In this document: positions 44,268-53,706 of the stretch, piece after piece
How positions within the stretch are numbered: the stretch's first letter is position 1
How the letters are laid out: the number at the start of each line of letters is the position of its first letter
Source: Vibrio gelatinilyticus
GTDB taxonomy: Bacteria; Pseudomonadota; Gammaproteobacteria; Enterobacterales; Vibrionaceae
Reading direction: 5' to 3'
DNA length: 64,000 nucleotides
NCBI RefSeq assembly: GCF_022836845.1
Contig: NZ_JAJNNZ010000011.1
Span: 1-64,000 of the forward strand
Made by a program: the position numbers and the translations under genes
The notes under the pieces: generated by a model
Database searches by the model: none
Told to the model about the DNA's origin: nothing
The model's input: the letters and a program-made list of their open reading frames with translations, nothing else

Positions 44268-44419
44268 GTATGCAAAACAGGTGAATCTATGTTTTTCAAA
44301 GAGATAAAAATGGAATAAGAAACTTGGCAATCCTGCTCCCCCGTAAACTGTATGCTGCATTTTTGACGCAAATGTATGCCGATTTCTTTCAAATCTTAGA
44401 AGCATACACTTAGGCATAC
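44268..44419. repeat. Five copies of GTATGC: putative integrase arm sites
   Basis: GTATGC occurs at 44268-44273, 44350-44355 and 44374-44379, and inverted at 44402-44407 and 44414-44419. Four of the five read TGTATGC. They cluster between the integrase gene and the attachment site, where arm-type sites of P4-like integrases are found. The rest of the 340-nt gap (44193-44533) holds no supported gene. Confidence 0.5.
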
Positions 44420-44503
44420 AACAGTACTTGGGATTGTAGAGGACGGATGGAACGTTGTGAGACTTGGGATTCGATATAAAACAATGAGTTATAAAACGAA
44501 AAA

Positions 44504-44527
44504 AGCCCCTAGACGCGTCTAGGGGCT
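44504..44527 (-). terminator. Terminator of the tRNA-Ser gene
   Basis: A perfect 24-nt palindrome (AGCCCCTAGACG / CGTCTAGGGGCT) is followed on the minus strand by TTTTTT. It lies 6 bp beyond the tRNA 3' end. Confidence 0.85.
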
Positions 44528-44529
44528 CG

Positions 44530-44548
44530 AATGTGGCGGTGAGTGAGA
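44530..44548. repeat. Right attachment site within tRNA-Ser 3' end
   Basis: AATGTGGCGGTGAGTGAGA spans the CCA end and acceptor/T-stem part of tRNA-Ser. It is repeated with one gap at 29641-29658. The integrase gene lies on the island side. Confidence 0.55.
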
Positions 44549-44621
44549 GATTCGAACTCTCGATACGTTGCCGTATACACACTTTCCAGGCGTGCTCCTT
44601 CAGCCACTCGGACAACTCACC
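44534..44621 (-). tRNA. tRNA-Ser (anticodon GGA)
   Basis: An 88-nt class II tRNA. The acceptor stem GGTGAGT pairs with ACTCACC, followed by the discriminator G and an encoded CCA. The anticodon loop CTGGAAA gives GGA. The long variable arm (TGTATACGGCAACGTA) and the T-loop GTTCGAATC are clear. Its 3' end is the integration target of the island. Confidence 0.97.
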
Positions 44622-44783
44622 GTATTGTTTGTTAACGCTGTTGGCTAACGAGGCGCTAATTTAATGATTATCGGCCAGATGGTCAAGCCTAAACTCAGAA
44701 AAAAGCGCTCTTTTTTAACTGTTTGCCTACTTTGTGACTAATTCGATCAAAATCAAATCAAACCAGTTCGCGTTCTGTGCTTG

Positions 44784-45239
44784 TTAGGCGTTTTGGCAAT
44801 AGCCCGGTACTTTAAACCACTTGCGGCAATAGTCGAGAAAATAGCCGTAAAGTACCCCCATACCACAAGAAACGATGGCGTTGCTCGAAACCGCAGTGAT
44901 GATCTGGTCAGTAGATGCGCCTACTGTAAATAGAATCGCTGCGTATACTGGCGATTGGAACGCCACGTACGCCATCAGATCGGCAATGGATTTCATGAAA
45001 CCAGAATCAGACACTTTGGCGCCCTGGCGCAATGCCCAATCGCGAAATACGCCGTATGGCCAGGCAATAGCAATATTGACAGGAATAGACAGTAACCTTG
45101 ACGCTAGCGATTGTTCTAATGTCATTCCAGACACCAAAATTTCAATCAACATGCCAGTGATGAAACAGAACACAACCATTGCAAACGTGTCTGCCGCGGC
45201 ATTACGCAGGCAAAAAGGACCTTTAGGCTTCAACGTCAA
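44784..45239 (-). CDS. alaE: L-alanine exporter AlaE
   Basis: A 151-aa inner-membrane protein with four hydrophobic helices and the family pattern [20 protein letters not shown] near the N-terminus and [22 protein letters not shown] at the C-terminus. The length equals that of E. coli AlaE. It exports excess L-alanine using the proton gradient. The start is a TTG preceded by GAGG at proper spacing, with no in-frame ATG nearby. It marks the return to conserved chromosome on the right side of the island. Confidence 0.92.
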   Translation of the reverse strand: MTLKPKGPFCLRNAAADTFAMVVFCFITGMLIEILVSGMTLEQSLASRLLSIPVNIAIAWPYGVFRDWALRQGAKVSDSGFMKSIADLMAYVAFQSPVYAAILFTVGASTDQIITAVSSNAIVSCGMGVLYGYFLDYCRKWFKVPGYCQNA

Positions 45240-45622
45240 ATTCCTCTAGGAGATAAAACCAAATAAAAAGACAGGCGCAATACAGAAAACTATATATGTA
45301 ACGACTAACCAGTTGAGCGCGCTATTAAACCACTAAGTTTATAGTTTTACATACCAAATTTAAAAGACCAAGGTAAATAAACCACCATTTTGAAAGGAAA
45401 AACCAGTTAATTACACTAAGTTCTGTCTGGTCGATGTTTTTCCACCCTAAACCATCAGTTTCAGCGAGTTACAATTGCCTAACTGTAAGTTAATTACTCA
45501 ATCTGGCTTAGGTTTCTGTTGATTTAGTGTCTATCAGTGACAAATGTGAAGAATTAATGGCAAAAAGGCCAAACTTGAGTGTTTGGCCTTTGTCTGTGTT
45601 ATGCAATCTTCTTATGGCTGGG
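45240..45622. other. Intergenic, 383 nt, with a terminator at its right end
   Basis: No gene is seen. The 11-bp inverted repeat AAAGGCCAAAC / GTTTGGCCTTT at 45564-45591, with five T on the minus strand, terminates the sensor kinase gene that enters from the right. The left part is AT-rich and must hold the alaE promoter. Confidence 0.75.
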
Positions 45623-47812
45623 CTATGAGTGAACCCTTGCTGCAGCAAACTGGAACAGTTTTTCGGAGTACTGGTGCAATGCATCGTTTAGAATGCGATC
45701 GTCTATGGGTTTGGCCAGGATAAAGTCAGCCCCTGCACCTAACATTTTTTTTCGGGTCTCTTTAAAGACATCAGCGGTACAACCAAAGATTAAGGTGTGT
45801 TGCTTTTCGTTGGCGAGCTTGCGGATCTCTGTGATGGTCTCTACCCCGTCCATTACTGGCATGTGGTTGTCCATCAATATTAGGTCGTAAGTTTGCTCGT
45901 CTAATGCTTTGAGTGCGAGTTCACCGTTCTCAACACTGTGCGTCGCAAACCCTTTCTTTTTCATAAAGGCATTAATAATAATGGTGTTGGTTTTATTGTC
46001 TTCCACAATAAGAACCCGCAGCCCCTGGTAATTCCCCTCGCGCTCGATGGCCGCTTCTGTCTTTTGTGGTTCGCATTGGCTGAGCTCGGCGGTGACTTCG
46101 AATGTGGAACCTAACCCCGGAGCACTGTGCACGTGTATGTCGCCATGCATCGCTTTGGCTATCTGTTTTACAATTGCAAGCCCTAACCCTGTGCCGCCGT
46201 AACGACGTGTAGTGCCCGATTCTGCCTGCTCGAAAGGTTTGAATATCCTTTTCTGAGCTTCGCTTGATATGCCAATTCCTGTGTCGGATACGCTCATTCT
46301 CAGTGTGTTTTTGCCATCGATCTCGCATTCACTAATATGAACTTGCACCGAGCCTTGCCCTGTAAACTTAACGGCGTTGTTGATTAGGTTAAACAGCACC
46401 TGACGCAATCGTGCTTTATCGCCTATGTACCAACGATCTTTTGGTACTGTTGATGTCACCTCAAAGGTTAAGCCTTTCTCTACGCACAAGGTGTGATAAA
46501 TACTGTGGATACTGCCAATTATCGAGCTTAATGAAAACGGAACACGCTCTAGCTCTAATCGCCCTTGTTCGATCTTGGAGTAATCCAGAATCTCATTGAG
46601 GAGCGCCATCATATGATCGCCCGAATCGTACAAGGTTTTAAGATGTTTTCTTTGTTCTAGTGTTAGCTCAGTTTTTAATAACAGCTGCGCGGTGCCCAGT
46701 ACACCGTTCATTGGCGTGCGGATCTCATGAGACAACGTAGCCAAAAAGGCCGTTTTGGCGTTGGTAGACGCTTGCGCTTTAACGCGTTCACGCTCCAGGT
46801 ACATGGTTTTACGGTTGAAATTATCGATGAGTGAGCGAATTTCATCAAGGCTTCGATAGTCCATATCTATGGTGCCACCAAGTCGCGATTCTTGCGCTTT
46901 ACGAGCGATTTGTGTCACGGGGTTTATCAGGTAGCGGTTGATGAGGTAGTAACCCACCATCACGCACAATAACAAAATAGGGACAATGGCAATTTCGATG
47001 CCTGTGACGATCTCGAACACTTGATCCGCTACGCCTTTGCGTGCGTTCACCGCTTTGATGCTCCAGTCAAAGTCACCAAACGCCAGCTCACTAACATAAA
47101 TGTCACGACTCAACCTATAGTTGTGCTCGGTAATGACCGTGCGCGAGCCGTCTAAAATAATGATGCCGAGTCCATGATCTTGAGCCCGAGAATTGACATA
47201 ATTCACTAAGTCAGACAACGATAAGTCTACTGTAACTACACCGGCAAATTGACCTTTAAGGTAATACGGTGATGATGCGGTGATCATTTGAACATGGGTG
47301 TAAGGGTCGATGTAAACTTCAGACCACATAACCGTATCGGGCGCGGTGTGTTTTACGGAGGTGTACCACGGCTCGATATCGTAACCGGGTGATTGTGGAT
47401 TGTTCCACAGGTCGATTTTATCTACTTCGCCAGATTGGCTGCGGTTATAGAATAGGCTTGCCAGACGAACATCAGGATCAACAGAGTACGGCTCTGGCCA
47501 AATGCCCCCACTAACTACGATACTGCCTTGTGGCGAGAATAAGCGGCGCAACATGGTATCGGCAATGTCAATATTGGTGTTGCCTTCCGCCATGGCAACT
47601 AAACTACCCAATGTGCTGCTTGCGCTATCAAGGGGCGATTTGATCTCTGCGGCCAATAGCTCGCTTTTTATATCTAAGTTGGTTTCTAGGGTTGTTCGAA
47701 TTGGTGACTGCACCACGAAATACGTGATGCTTGCCAATACGGCTACAAAAAACGTTAGATAAACGGAGAGCGCGATTATGCTTTTCTTTTTTAGTGAAGA
47801 CCGAATATACAT
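45623..47812 (-). CDS. Hybrid sensor histidine kinase with CACHE sensor and receiver domain
   Basis: A 729-aa inner-membrane protein. The first membrane helix (about 12-34) leads to a periplasmic dCACHE sensor (about 40-270, with SSPYYLKGQFAGVVTVDLSL), a second helix (about 275-295), a HAMP-like linker, HisKA with phospho-His in SHEIRTPMNG, HATPase_c (NNAVKFT, DTGIGI, GGTGLGLAI) and a C-terminal receiver with phosphoacceptor Asp in LILMDNHMPVMDG. There is no HPt domain, so it needs a separate HPt protein such as LuxU or ArpB. CACHE domains bind small metabolites; the ligand is unknown. Monocistronic. Confidence 0.92.
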   Translation of the reverse strand: MYIRSSLKKKSIIALSVYLTFFVAVLASITYFVVQSPIRTTLETNLDIKSELLAAEIKSPLDSASSTLGSLVAMAEGNTNIDIADTMLRRLFSPQGSIVVSGGIWPEPYSVDPDVRLASLFYNRSQSGEVDKIDLWNNPQSPGYDIEPWYTSVKHTAPDTVMWSEVYIDPYTHVQMITASSPYYLKGQFAGVVTVDLSLSDLVNYVNSRAQDHGLGIIILDGSRTVITEHNYRLSRDIYVSELAFGDFDWSIKAVNARKGVADQVFEIVTGIEIAIVPILLLCVMVGYYLINRYLINPVTQIARKAQESRLGGTIDMDYRSLDEIRSLIDNFNRKTMYLERERVKAQASTNAKTAFLATLSHEIRTPMNGVLGTAQLLLKTELTLEQRKHLKTLYDSGDHMMALLNEILDYSKIEQGRLELERVPFSLSSIIGSIHSIYHTLCVEKGLTFEVTSTVPKDRWYIGDKARLRQVLFNLINNAVKFTGQGSVQVHISECEIDGKNTLRMSVSDTGIGISSEAQKRIFKPFEQAESGTTRRYGGTGLGLAIVKQIAKAMHGDIHVHSAPGLGSTFEVTAELSQCEPQKTEAAIEREGNYQGLRVLIVEDNKTNTIIINAFMKKKGFATHSVENGELALKALDEQTYDLILMDNHMPVMDGVETITEIRKLANEKQHTLIFGCTADVFKETRKKMLGAGADFILAKPIDDRILNDALHQYSEKLFQFAAARVHS

Positions 47813-47900
47813 TTCCCTGTATGCATCCCTTTTCTACTTTTGTCATCGACAATTGGTTGCTACTATAACGCTTTACTTCTCGCCTTTACGGTAAATCATT

Positions 47901-48470
47901 TTGACGTTAAAAGACATACTTGCCCAGCCAGAACTGGACGGAAAACTCCTAAATCAAGCTCAAACACAAGGGTTTATTGCTTCAATGGCATCTGCGCCAA
48001 ATCTACTCCCGCCAGAAGAGTGGCTTGCGTTTTTATGGGGGGGAGAAGAAACCGCACCTTTTACTAACGCAGATCACTTCGAGCAGTACATCGATATGAT
48101 TATAGCAATGTGGAACGAGTATCGCCCCGCTTTGCTTGATGGTACCTGGGCGTGGCCACAAGAATGCCAATTGGATGAAGAAGACATCGTAAACGAAGCA
48201 ACGCGCTTTTTCTGTGAAGGCTTTTTGCAAGGCTGGCAACTTAGCCGCGACGATTGGGAAACCCTAATGCCAGAAGACAGCGAAGACAACGCACTGCTTG
48301 GTGGCGTGCTACTTTCGCTAAGTATGCTCTACGATACCGAGACATCTATTGCGACTTTGCAGCAGCAGGGAATGGAAGGATTAGAGCAGTTTGAAGAAAT
48401 CTTCAACGCCATGCCTGTCATGCTATGTGGTATTACTCAAAAAGGCGCGGTATTGGCAGAAAACCAGTAA
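47901..48470 (+). CDS. UPF0149 / YecA-family protein
   Basis: A 189-aa acidic protein of the YgfB/YecA (UPF0149) family: N-terminal QAQTQGFIASMASAP, then WLAFLWGG and the central FFCEGFLQGW motif. It lacks the C-terminal SEC-C zinc motif that YecA proper carries, so it is the short type. The start is a TTG at 47901; no ATG is available in the right place. The function is not established. A strong terminator follows. Confidence 0.82.
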   Translation: MTLKDILAQPELDGKLLNQAQTQGFIASMASAPNLLPPEEWLAFLWGGEETAPFTNADHFEQYIDMIIAMWNEYRPALLDGTWAWPQECQLDEEDIVNEATRFFCEGFLQGWQLSRDDWETLMPEDSEDNALLGGVLLSLSMLYDTETSIATLQQQGMEGLEQFEEIFNAMPVMLCGITQKGAVLAENQ

Positions 48471-48487
48471 TCGGCTCAACATTAAAT

Positions 48488-48515
48488 AAACGGCTCATTG
48501 AACAATGAGCCGTTT
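48488..48515 (+). terminator. Rho-independent terminator
   Basis: A 13-bp stem (AAACGGCTCATTG / CAATGAGCCGTTT) with a 2-nt loop is followed by T7. It ends the UPF0149 gene and may also serve the convergent potassium channel gene. Confidence 0.88.
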
Positions 48516-48570
48516 TTTTGTGTCTTGATTTAAGCATTAAAAAGAATCACCTTAACCGTCAACTAATAGA

Positions 48571-49599
48571 TCAGCTTGGCCAATGGAACTTTTCGATGCG
48601 CTCATCTGCGATATAGAACAGTTTGTTCCCTGGGTGGATGATTTTATCTAGCTCGGGATTGAGCTCTATTCCCTGACCAACATCGACGGCGATAAGAGTC
48701 GATTGATACTCGCTCTTCATCCAGTGAAACAGGGTAGATGTGGTCGTTTGAGGCTGTTCTTCGGGATACATCACTGAGTATTGTGTCATGCCTCGCGTAG
48801 AGCTCAGCAGTTCTTGATGAAGCGCACTCGAGCCAGGATCAACCGCCGCCTTGGCAAGCATCTCTGCCCCGACGGCGGGTATGCATTCAGAATTAGGGCA
48901 ATGCTGATGCAACAGGTCGCTAAGCGCTTCGTCTTTAAAGTACGCGAGTAAATGTGCATTAGGGTTGCGATTAGCACAATACAGGGCCGCAGAGAGCGTG
49001 ATGTCGTCTTCAGGGTTATCAATCAAAATACAGCTGGCACTTTCAATATTGGCTTTTTCCATTTCGCGGCCATCAGTGTAGCTGGTCACTTTGACAAATT
49101 CGATCTCCCCGAGCAAAGGGTTTTCAATGTCCGAGCGGCTGCATAGTACAATCGGGCGTCTGCCGGTTTCTTCGTGCTGCAACATACGGATCAAGTGAAT
49201 GGTTCGCTGGCCGTTCCAACCCAACAATAAGATGTGATTGTCCACTTTTACTCTCCTTCTGCCTAGCTGCCCTGCGCGCCAGTATTCCAGCCCTTGTGCC
49301 GCCACTCTTCCTAATAATGCGGCAAATAAGGTTAATCCACCGGGAATGATAAACAACACGGCCACCCACTTCCCTGCTGTTGAGCTAGGCGACATGTCGC
49401 CATATCCCACAGTCGACGCGGTGACCAATATGAAATAAATAAAATCAGAAAATGACCCTGCAATTGCCATCTCATTCGTAATGTACAGCAAACACCAACT
49501 CGTCCCCAAGTAAATGAGTAAGGCGAATACTAGGTTTTTGAGCTTTAAATCAAACAGATGCAATTGCAGCCACTTTCTAAGCTGATACCAAATGACCAA
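48571..49599 (-). CDS. Potassium channel with TrkA-N (RCK) domain
   Basis: A 342-aa protein with two membrane helices flanking the pore (about 22-105), the selectivity filter TVGYGD, and a cytosolic Rossmann-type RCK region starting at NHILLLGWNGQRTIHLIRML. A second regulatory lobe follows. The architecture is like MthK and Kch-type channels that are gated by ligands or nucleotides. A basic N-terminal amphipathic segment precedes the first helix. Monocistronic, convergent with the UPF0149 gene. Confidence 0.9.
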   Translation of the reverse strand: MVIWYQLRKWLQLHLFDLKLKNLVFALLIYLGTSWCLLYITNEMAIAGSFSDFIYFILVTASTVGYGDMSPSSTAGKWVAVLFIIPGGLTLFAALLGRVAAQGLEYWRAGQLGRRRVKVDNHILLLGWNGQRTIHLIRMLQHEETGRRPIVLCSRSDIENPLLGEIEFVKVTSYTDGREMEKANIESASCILIDNPEDDITLSAALYCANRNPNAHLLAYFKDEALSDLLHQHCPNSECIPAVGAEMLAKAAVDPGSSALHQELLSSTRGMTQYSVMYPEEQPQTTTSTLFHWMKSEYQSTLIAVDVGQGIELNPELDKIIHPGNKLFYIADERIEKFHWPS

Positions 49600-49650
49600 T
49601 TTCTTTTACCCGTTTTGCTTTCATCTATTGCTTTTATAGCACGCATAAAA

Positions 49651-49674
49651 AAAACCAGCTAGTGAGCTGGTTTT
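49651..49674 (-). terminator. Terminator of nadA
   Basis: A 10-bp stem (AAAACCAGCT / AGCTGGTTTT, 4-nt loop) is followed on the minus strand by further T. It lies just past the nadA stop, within the gap before the divergently read channel gene. Confidence 0.82.
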
Positions 49675-49694
49675 TTCTATTGAGCAAAACACGA

Positions 49695-50756
49695 TTAAGC
49701 GTTGCCTTTCACCTGGATTTGCAGCTGCTCTGCAAAATCAAGCATGCGATTTAATGGGATAAGGGATTTCACTCTTAACTCATCATCAACGAAGATTTCG
49801 TGCTCTTCACCGCCTTCACGCAGTGCTGCATCAATTGCTTTAAGACCGTTCATTGCCATCCACGGGCAGTGAGCACAGCTGCGGCACGTTGCACCAGCGC
49901 CTGCTGTTGGCGCTTCAATAAGTTCTTTTTCTGGCACCAGTTGTTGCATCTTAAAGAAAATGCCTTTGTCGGTTGCGACAATCAGCTGCTTGTTAGGAAG
50001 CTCTTTCGCTGATTTGATCAACTGGCTAGTAGAACCAACCGCGTCTGCCAATTCAACAACGCTTGCCGGAGACTCAGGGTGAACAAGGATTGCGGCATCT
50101 GGGTAGACAGATTTCATGTCTTTCAGTGCTTTGGCCGAGAACTCATCATGAACAATACACTCACCTTGCCACAGTAGCATTTCAGCACCTGTTTGCTTGG
50201 CAATGTAAGAGCCTAAGTGACGGTCTGGACCCCAGATGATTGGCTTGCCTTCGGAGTCAAGTGACTCAACGATTTCTAGCGCGATACTTGAGGTCACAAC
50301 CCAATCGGCACGAGCCTTAACGGCAGCTGAAGTATTGGCGTATACAACCACTGTATGATCTGGGTGTGCATCACAAAACTCAGAGAACTTGTCGGCAGGA
50401 CAACCCAAATCAAGTGAGCATTCAGCTTCAAGAGTTGGCATTAAAATGCGTTTCTCTGGAGTCAGGATTTTTGCAGATTCGCCCATAAAGCGCACACCCG
50501 CGATGATCAATGTTGACGCTGGGTGACGGTTACCGAATTTGGCCATTTCTAATGAATCACCAACAAAGCCACCGGTCTCTTCTGCAAGAGCCTGGATTTC
50601 TGGGTCGGTATAGTAATGGGCGATGAGTACAGCGTCTTTCTCAACAAGAAGCGCTTTAATATTTTGAATGTACTGTTGTTTCTCTTGATCCGTCAGTGGG
50701 ATCGGTTTTGGTGGAAACGGGTAAACAGTATCGATTGTATCTAAGATGTGGCTCAT
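49695..50756 (-). CDS. nadA: Quinolinate synthase NadA
   Basis: A 353-aa cytosolic [4Fe-4S] enzyme that condenses iminoaspartate with dihydroxyacetone phosphate to quinolinate in NAD synthesis. The cluster cysteines are visible in the family positions ([20 protein letters not shown] and the C-terminal [13 protein letters not shown]), together with [11 protein letters not shown] near the N-terminus. Full length for the E. coli type. It stands upstream of nothing in its own operon and precedes the Tol-Pal genes on the same strand, separated by about 200 bp and a terminator. Confidence 0.97.
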   Translation of the reverse strand: MSHILDTIDTVYPFPPKPIPLTDQEKQQYIQNIKALLVEKDAVLIAHYYTDPEIQALAEETGGFVGDSLEMAKFGNRHPASTLIIAGVRFMGESAKILTPEKRILMPTLEAECSLDLGCPADKFSEFCDAHPDHTVVVYANTSAAVKARADWVVTSSIALEIVESLDSEGKPIIWGPDRHLGSYIAKQTGAEMLLWQGECIVHDEFSAKALKDMKSVYPDAAILVHPESPASVVELADAVGSTSQLIKSAKELPNKQLIVATDKGIFFKMQQLVPEKELIEAPTAGAGATCRSCAHCPWMAMNGLKAIDAALREGGEEHEIFVDDELRVKSLIPLNRMLDFAEQLQIQVKGNA

Positions 50757-50896
50757 AGCGGCTGCTCTATGCTACTTCCAATTAATCCGAGTATTGTACC
50801 CAGTTCTGAATAGAAAAACAAAAGCTATCCCTACCGGCGATAATAGCAAGCCCAACCACACATCAAACTATCGAATAATAACCCACCACAACAGAC

Positions 50897-50925
50897 AAAA
50901 AGAGCGCAGTGAATGCGCTCTTTTT
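50897..50925 (-). terminator. Terminator of the Tol-Pal operon
   Basis: A 12-bp stem (AAAAAGAGCGCA / TGCGCTCTTTTT, 5-nt loop) with T tracts lies 32 bp after the cpoB stop on the minus strand. Confidence 0.88.
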
Positions 50926-50957
50926 GTTTGTGAGTAAACTTAAGTTAATGACTTAGG

Positions 50958-51758
50958 TTACTTTAATCTGGATGTCGCGACTTTGGCCGATGAACTGGTT
51001 GGGTGCTCATCAACGACGCGTTGATAGTATTTCTTGGCGGTTTCCAAATCATTGCCGCGTTTGGCAATGTCTCCGAGCTTAACCAGAGCGTCGGCACGTT
51101 TGTTTGAGTCTTGGAACTCTAACACCGCTTTAAAACTCTGTTCAGCTTCTTTGTCCTGGCGTTGAGCAAAGTAAAGCTGGCCTAACCAATAGTGAGTGTT
51201 CGGAGCGAAACTTGAGTCTGGGTAATCTGTTTGAAACTGCTTGAAGGCCGCGATTGCGCCGGTGTAATCTTTCTTTTTCAAGATCAAATCAACGGAATTT
51301 TGGTAAGCGGTTTGCTCATCGGCGTTGGTACTAAATGTCCCCTTCGAAGGCTTTTTTTCTTGTGTTGCGGTGCTGGCGACCGCTGCAGTACCCATTTGAC
51401 TGCGAAGCTTATCAAGATCAATGAACAGATCGCGCTGACGCTGAAGCATTTGCTCCATATTGTAGCTATTACGCTCTAATTGACCTCTTAGCTCACTGAT
51501 TTCGAGTGCCATCTCGTCCATTTGCGTTTGCATTTGCAATTGAACGCGATTGCGATTTTGGAGTAGTCGTTCTAACCGTTCAACATCAGTTTCGTTACTT
51601 GCAGCGTGCGCCGAGGCGACAGAAACAACGGTCGATGTCGAAGTAGCTGACGCATTGAGATCGGTAACTGGTGCTTTAGCAGCGAGCACAGGGCTCGCTG
51701 CTACGGTTAGTAACGTAAGCACAAAAGTGCGCTGTAAGTTACCTTTCATAAGGTTCAA
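50958..51758 (-). CDS. cpoB: Cell division coordinator CpoB (YbgF)
   Basis: A 266-aa periplasmic protein: signal peptide (VLTLLTVAASPVLA, cleavage near AAKA), an N-terminal coiled coil (about 60-120, ERLLQNRNRVQLQMQTQMDE) that trimerises, and C-terminal TPR repeats (about 150-266, FAPNTHYWLGQLYFAQ and ADALVKLGDIAKRG). It links outer-membrane constriction by Tol-Pal with peptidoglycan synthesis by PBP1B. Last gene of the tol-pal operon, 18 bp after pal. Confidence 0.95.
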   Translation of the reverse strand: MNLMKGNLQRTFVLTLLTVAASPVLAAKAPVTDLNASATSTSTVVSVASAHAASNETDVERLERLLQNRNRVQLQMQTQMDEMALEISELRGQLERNSYNMEQMLQRQRDLFIDLDKLRSQMGTAAVASTATQEKKPSKGTFSTNADEQTAYQNSVDLILKKKDYTGAIAAFKQFQTDYPDSSFAPNTHYWLGQLYFAQRQDKEAEQSFKAVLEFQDSNKRADALVKLGDIAKRGNDLETAKKYYQRVVDEHPTSSSAKVATSRLK

Positions 51759-51776
51759 ACCTCATTTAACCGTTAA

Positions 51777-52310
51777 TTAGTATACTAAAACTGCACGACG
51801 GTTCTTCGCGTATGCATCTTCAGATTGGCCAAGTAGTAGTGGCTTCTCTTCACCGTAGCTTACGATAGAGATCTGGTCAGCTTGTACACCAAGAGCTTGG
51901 ATGTATTTAGCAATAGCTTGTGCACGACGCTCACCTAGTGCGATGTTGTACTCAGGAGTACCGCGCTCATCAGCGTGACCTTCGATAGTCACTTTAAGAG
52001 ACGCATCTTTGCTCAGGTACGCTGCGTGTGCTGCTAGCATATCTTCGTAGTCGCCCGCGATTGTAGAGTTGTCAAAAGCGAAGTAAATAGTTTGGTTTTC
52101 ACGTAGCGCTTTTTCTTTCATTTCTTGCTCAGTAAGCTGTACAGTTTCTTCAACTGGCGTAGCTACTGTTGTGGTTTCTTCAACGACTGCTGCATTGTTG
52201 TTTGTTTCTGAAGCAGATGTTGAGGCTGCGTCTTCGCTAGAGCTACAAGCCGTCATTGCCAGTACAGGTAGTGCAATTAGCAGCCCTTTAAAAACTTTAT
52301 TTAGTTGCAT
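51777..52310 (-). CDS. pal: Peptidoglycan-associated lipoprotein Pal
   Basis: A 177-aa outer-membrane lipoprotein. The signal ends in the lipobox LAMTAC, a Thr/Glu-rich linker follows, then an OmpA-like domain with [10 protein letters not shown], the peptidoglycan-binding [13 protein letters not shown] and [13 protein letters not shown]. It anchors the outer membrane to peptidoglycan and interacts with TolB and TolA. It follows tolB by 31 bp, on the same strand, in the standard order. Confidence 0.97.
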   Translation of the reverse strand: MQLNKVFKGLLIALPVLAMTACSSSEDAASTSASETNNNAAVVEETTTVATPVEETVQLTEQEMKEKALRENQTIYFAFDNSTIAGDYEDMLAAHAAYLSKDASLKVTIEGHADERGTPEYNIALGERRAQAIAKYIQALGVQADQISIVSYGEEKPLLLGQSEDAYAKNRRAVLVY

Positions 52311-52341
52311 TGTTCTTTCCCTTAAATATTAAAGTAAGTTG

Positions 52342-53694
52342 CTATAAAAACGGTGACCATGCGGGTGCTCTTACACGCCCATTTGTTGCCGGTAATCTAG
52401 CTTTAAAACGTCCGTCAATAGAAACCATTGATAACACGTTAATTTTGTTATACATCGAGCTATAGATGACCATAGCTCCGTTCGGTGCAATGCTCGGCGA
52501 TTCGTCTAACAACGTTTTTGTTAGAATCTGAACTGCTCCTGTTTCTAAATCTTGCTTTGCAAGGTTAAATCCAGAGTTAGAGCGATTGACCATGACTAGG
52601 AAGCGACCATCGGGGGTGATCTGCCCACCAAGGTTTTGGCTGCCTTGCCATGTTAGTCTACGAGTTTTACCATCAGACAAATTTACTCCATAAATCTGAG
52701 GGTTACCACCCCTATCAGAGGTAAAAATAAGCGATTTTCCATCTGGTTTCCAAAATGGTTCTGTATTATTTGACCTTCCCCTAGTAATTTGGCGTAGCTT
52801 GCGCGTTTCTAGATCTAATGTATAAACATGCAAACTTCCGGTCTTTGACAGTACCAATGCTAATGTCTTTCCGTCAGGAGAGAATCTTGGCGCACCATTG
52901 TGACGTGGGAATGACGTTATTTTTTCTCTTTTACCTGTGTAAATATTCATAATGAATATTTCAGCCTGACCGTTTTGGAAGCTCACGTAAGCTAACTTCT
53001 CACCATCGGGCGACCATGCAGGCGACATAAGTGGCTGCTTAGAACGCAATACCATACGTTCGTTGTAACCGTCGTAGTCGGCTACGCGCATTTGATAAGG
53101 GTATGAATCCTTATCATTTACAACGACATAGGCGATACGAGTCATGAAAGCACCACGCTCGCCTGTCAGTTCTTCATACACCAAATCGGAGATTCGGTGT
53201 GCGTATTCTCTCAAGCGAGGGCCTGGTACCGACGCTTGCTTCTTAAACAAAATGTGATCGTTTGAAAGGACCAGTTGGCCATCATCACTCAGCGCTTTTG
53301 ACTTACCACCCGTTAGTTGTCCACGTACAACGTCGATCAATTGATATTGAATAACGTAGTTATTTTCAGCGTTTAAGGTGATCGTCCCTGTTAATAATGC
53401 GTCTACACCTATCGATGTCCAGGCGCCAAAGTTAACCTGTGACGCATCAAAAGGCGTTTGTGGCATGTCACTGGTGGAAACCGGGCTAAATTTTCCGCTG
53501 CGTTGCAAATCCGAGGAAATTACCGCCGAAACGTCATGAGGCAGTTTGCCTGGCCCCTCCCATTTAAATGGGACAATGGCTATCGGCCTTGCTGAATCAA
53601 TGCCATCGGTAATAACGAGTTCGAGCGCGGCATTTGCTAGCTGTAGGCTGCTGCCTACGATGAATGCCATTCCTATCAGTAATCGCCTAATCAC
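52342..53694 (-). CDS. tolB: Tol-Pal system protein TolB
   Basis: A 450-aa periplasmic protein with signal peptide (cleavage near LQLANAALE), an N-terminal alpha/beta domain (about 25-165) that contacts TolA, and a six-bladed beta-propeller. The propeller shows repeated SPDG motifs ([58 protein letters not shown]), the Pal-binding part. Full length. Located 12 bp after tolA. Confidence 0.97.
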   Translation of the reverse strand: MIRRLLIGMAFIVGSSLQLANAALELVITDGIDSARPIAIVPFKWEGPGKLPHDVSAVISSDLQRSGKFSPVSTSDMPQTPFDASQVNFGAWTSIGVDALLTGTITLNAENNYVIQYQLIDVVRGQLTGGKSKALSDDGQLVLSNDHILFKKQASVPGPRLREYAHRISDLVYEELTGERGAFMTRIAYVVVNDKDSYPYQMRVADYDGYNERMVLRSKQPLMSPAWSPDGEKLAYVSFQNGQAEIFIMNIYTGKREKITSFPRHNGAPRFSPDGKTLALVLSKTGSLHVYTLDLETRKLRQITRGRSNNTEPFWKPDGKSLIFTSDRGGNPQIYGVNLSDGKTRRLTWQGSQNLGGQITPDGRFLVMVNRSNSGFNLAKQDLETGAVQILTKTLLDESPSIAPNGAMVIYSSMYNKINVLSMVSIDGRFKARLPATNGRVRAPAWSPFL

Positions 53695-53706
53695 AAGCTT
53701 TTCCTT

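Larger units (their letters stand above)
29641..44548. mobile_element. Integrative element (genomic island) in tRNA-Ser(GGA), about 14.9 kb
   Basis: The region lies between the tRNA-Ser 3' end on the right and an imperfect 18/19-nt direct repeat of it on the left. It has a P4-type integrase reading away from the tRNA, an AlpA-like regulator, putative integrase arm sites, a broken second integrase and mostly unknown cargo including a methyltransferase/GHKL/receiver module. Gene content and AT-rich composition differ from the conserved flank. Serine tRNA genes are known island hot spots in Vibrio (VPI-2 of V. cholerae uses one). The left boundary is less certain than the right. Confidence 0.65.

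Noticed and set aside
44244..44615. 123-codon minus-strand open frame covering the tRNA-Ser gene
   Set aside because: It begins inside the tRNA and runs through its terminator and the attachment region, with no recognisable protein features.
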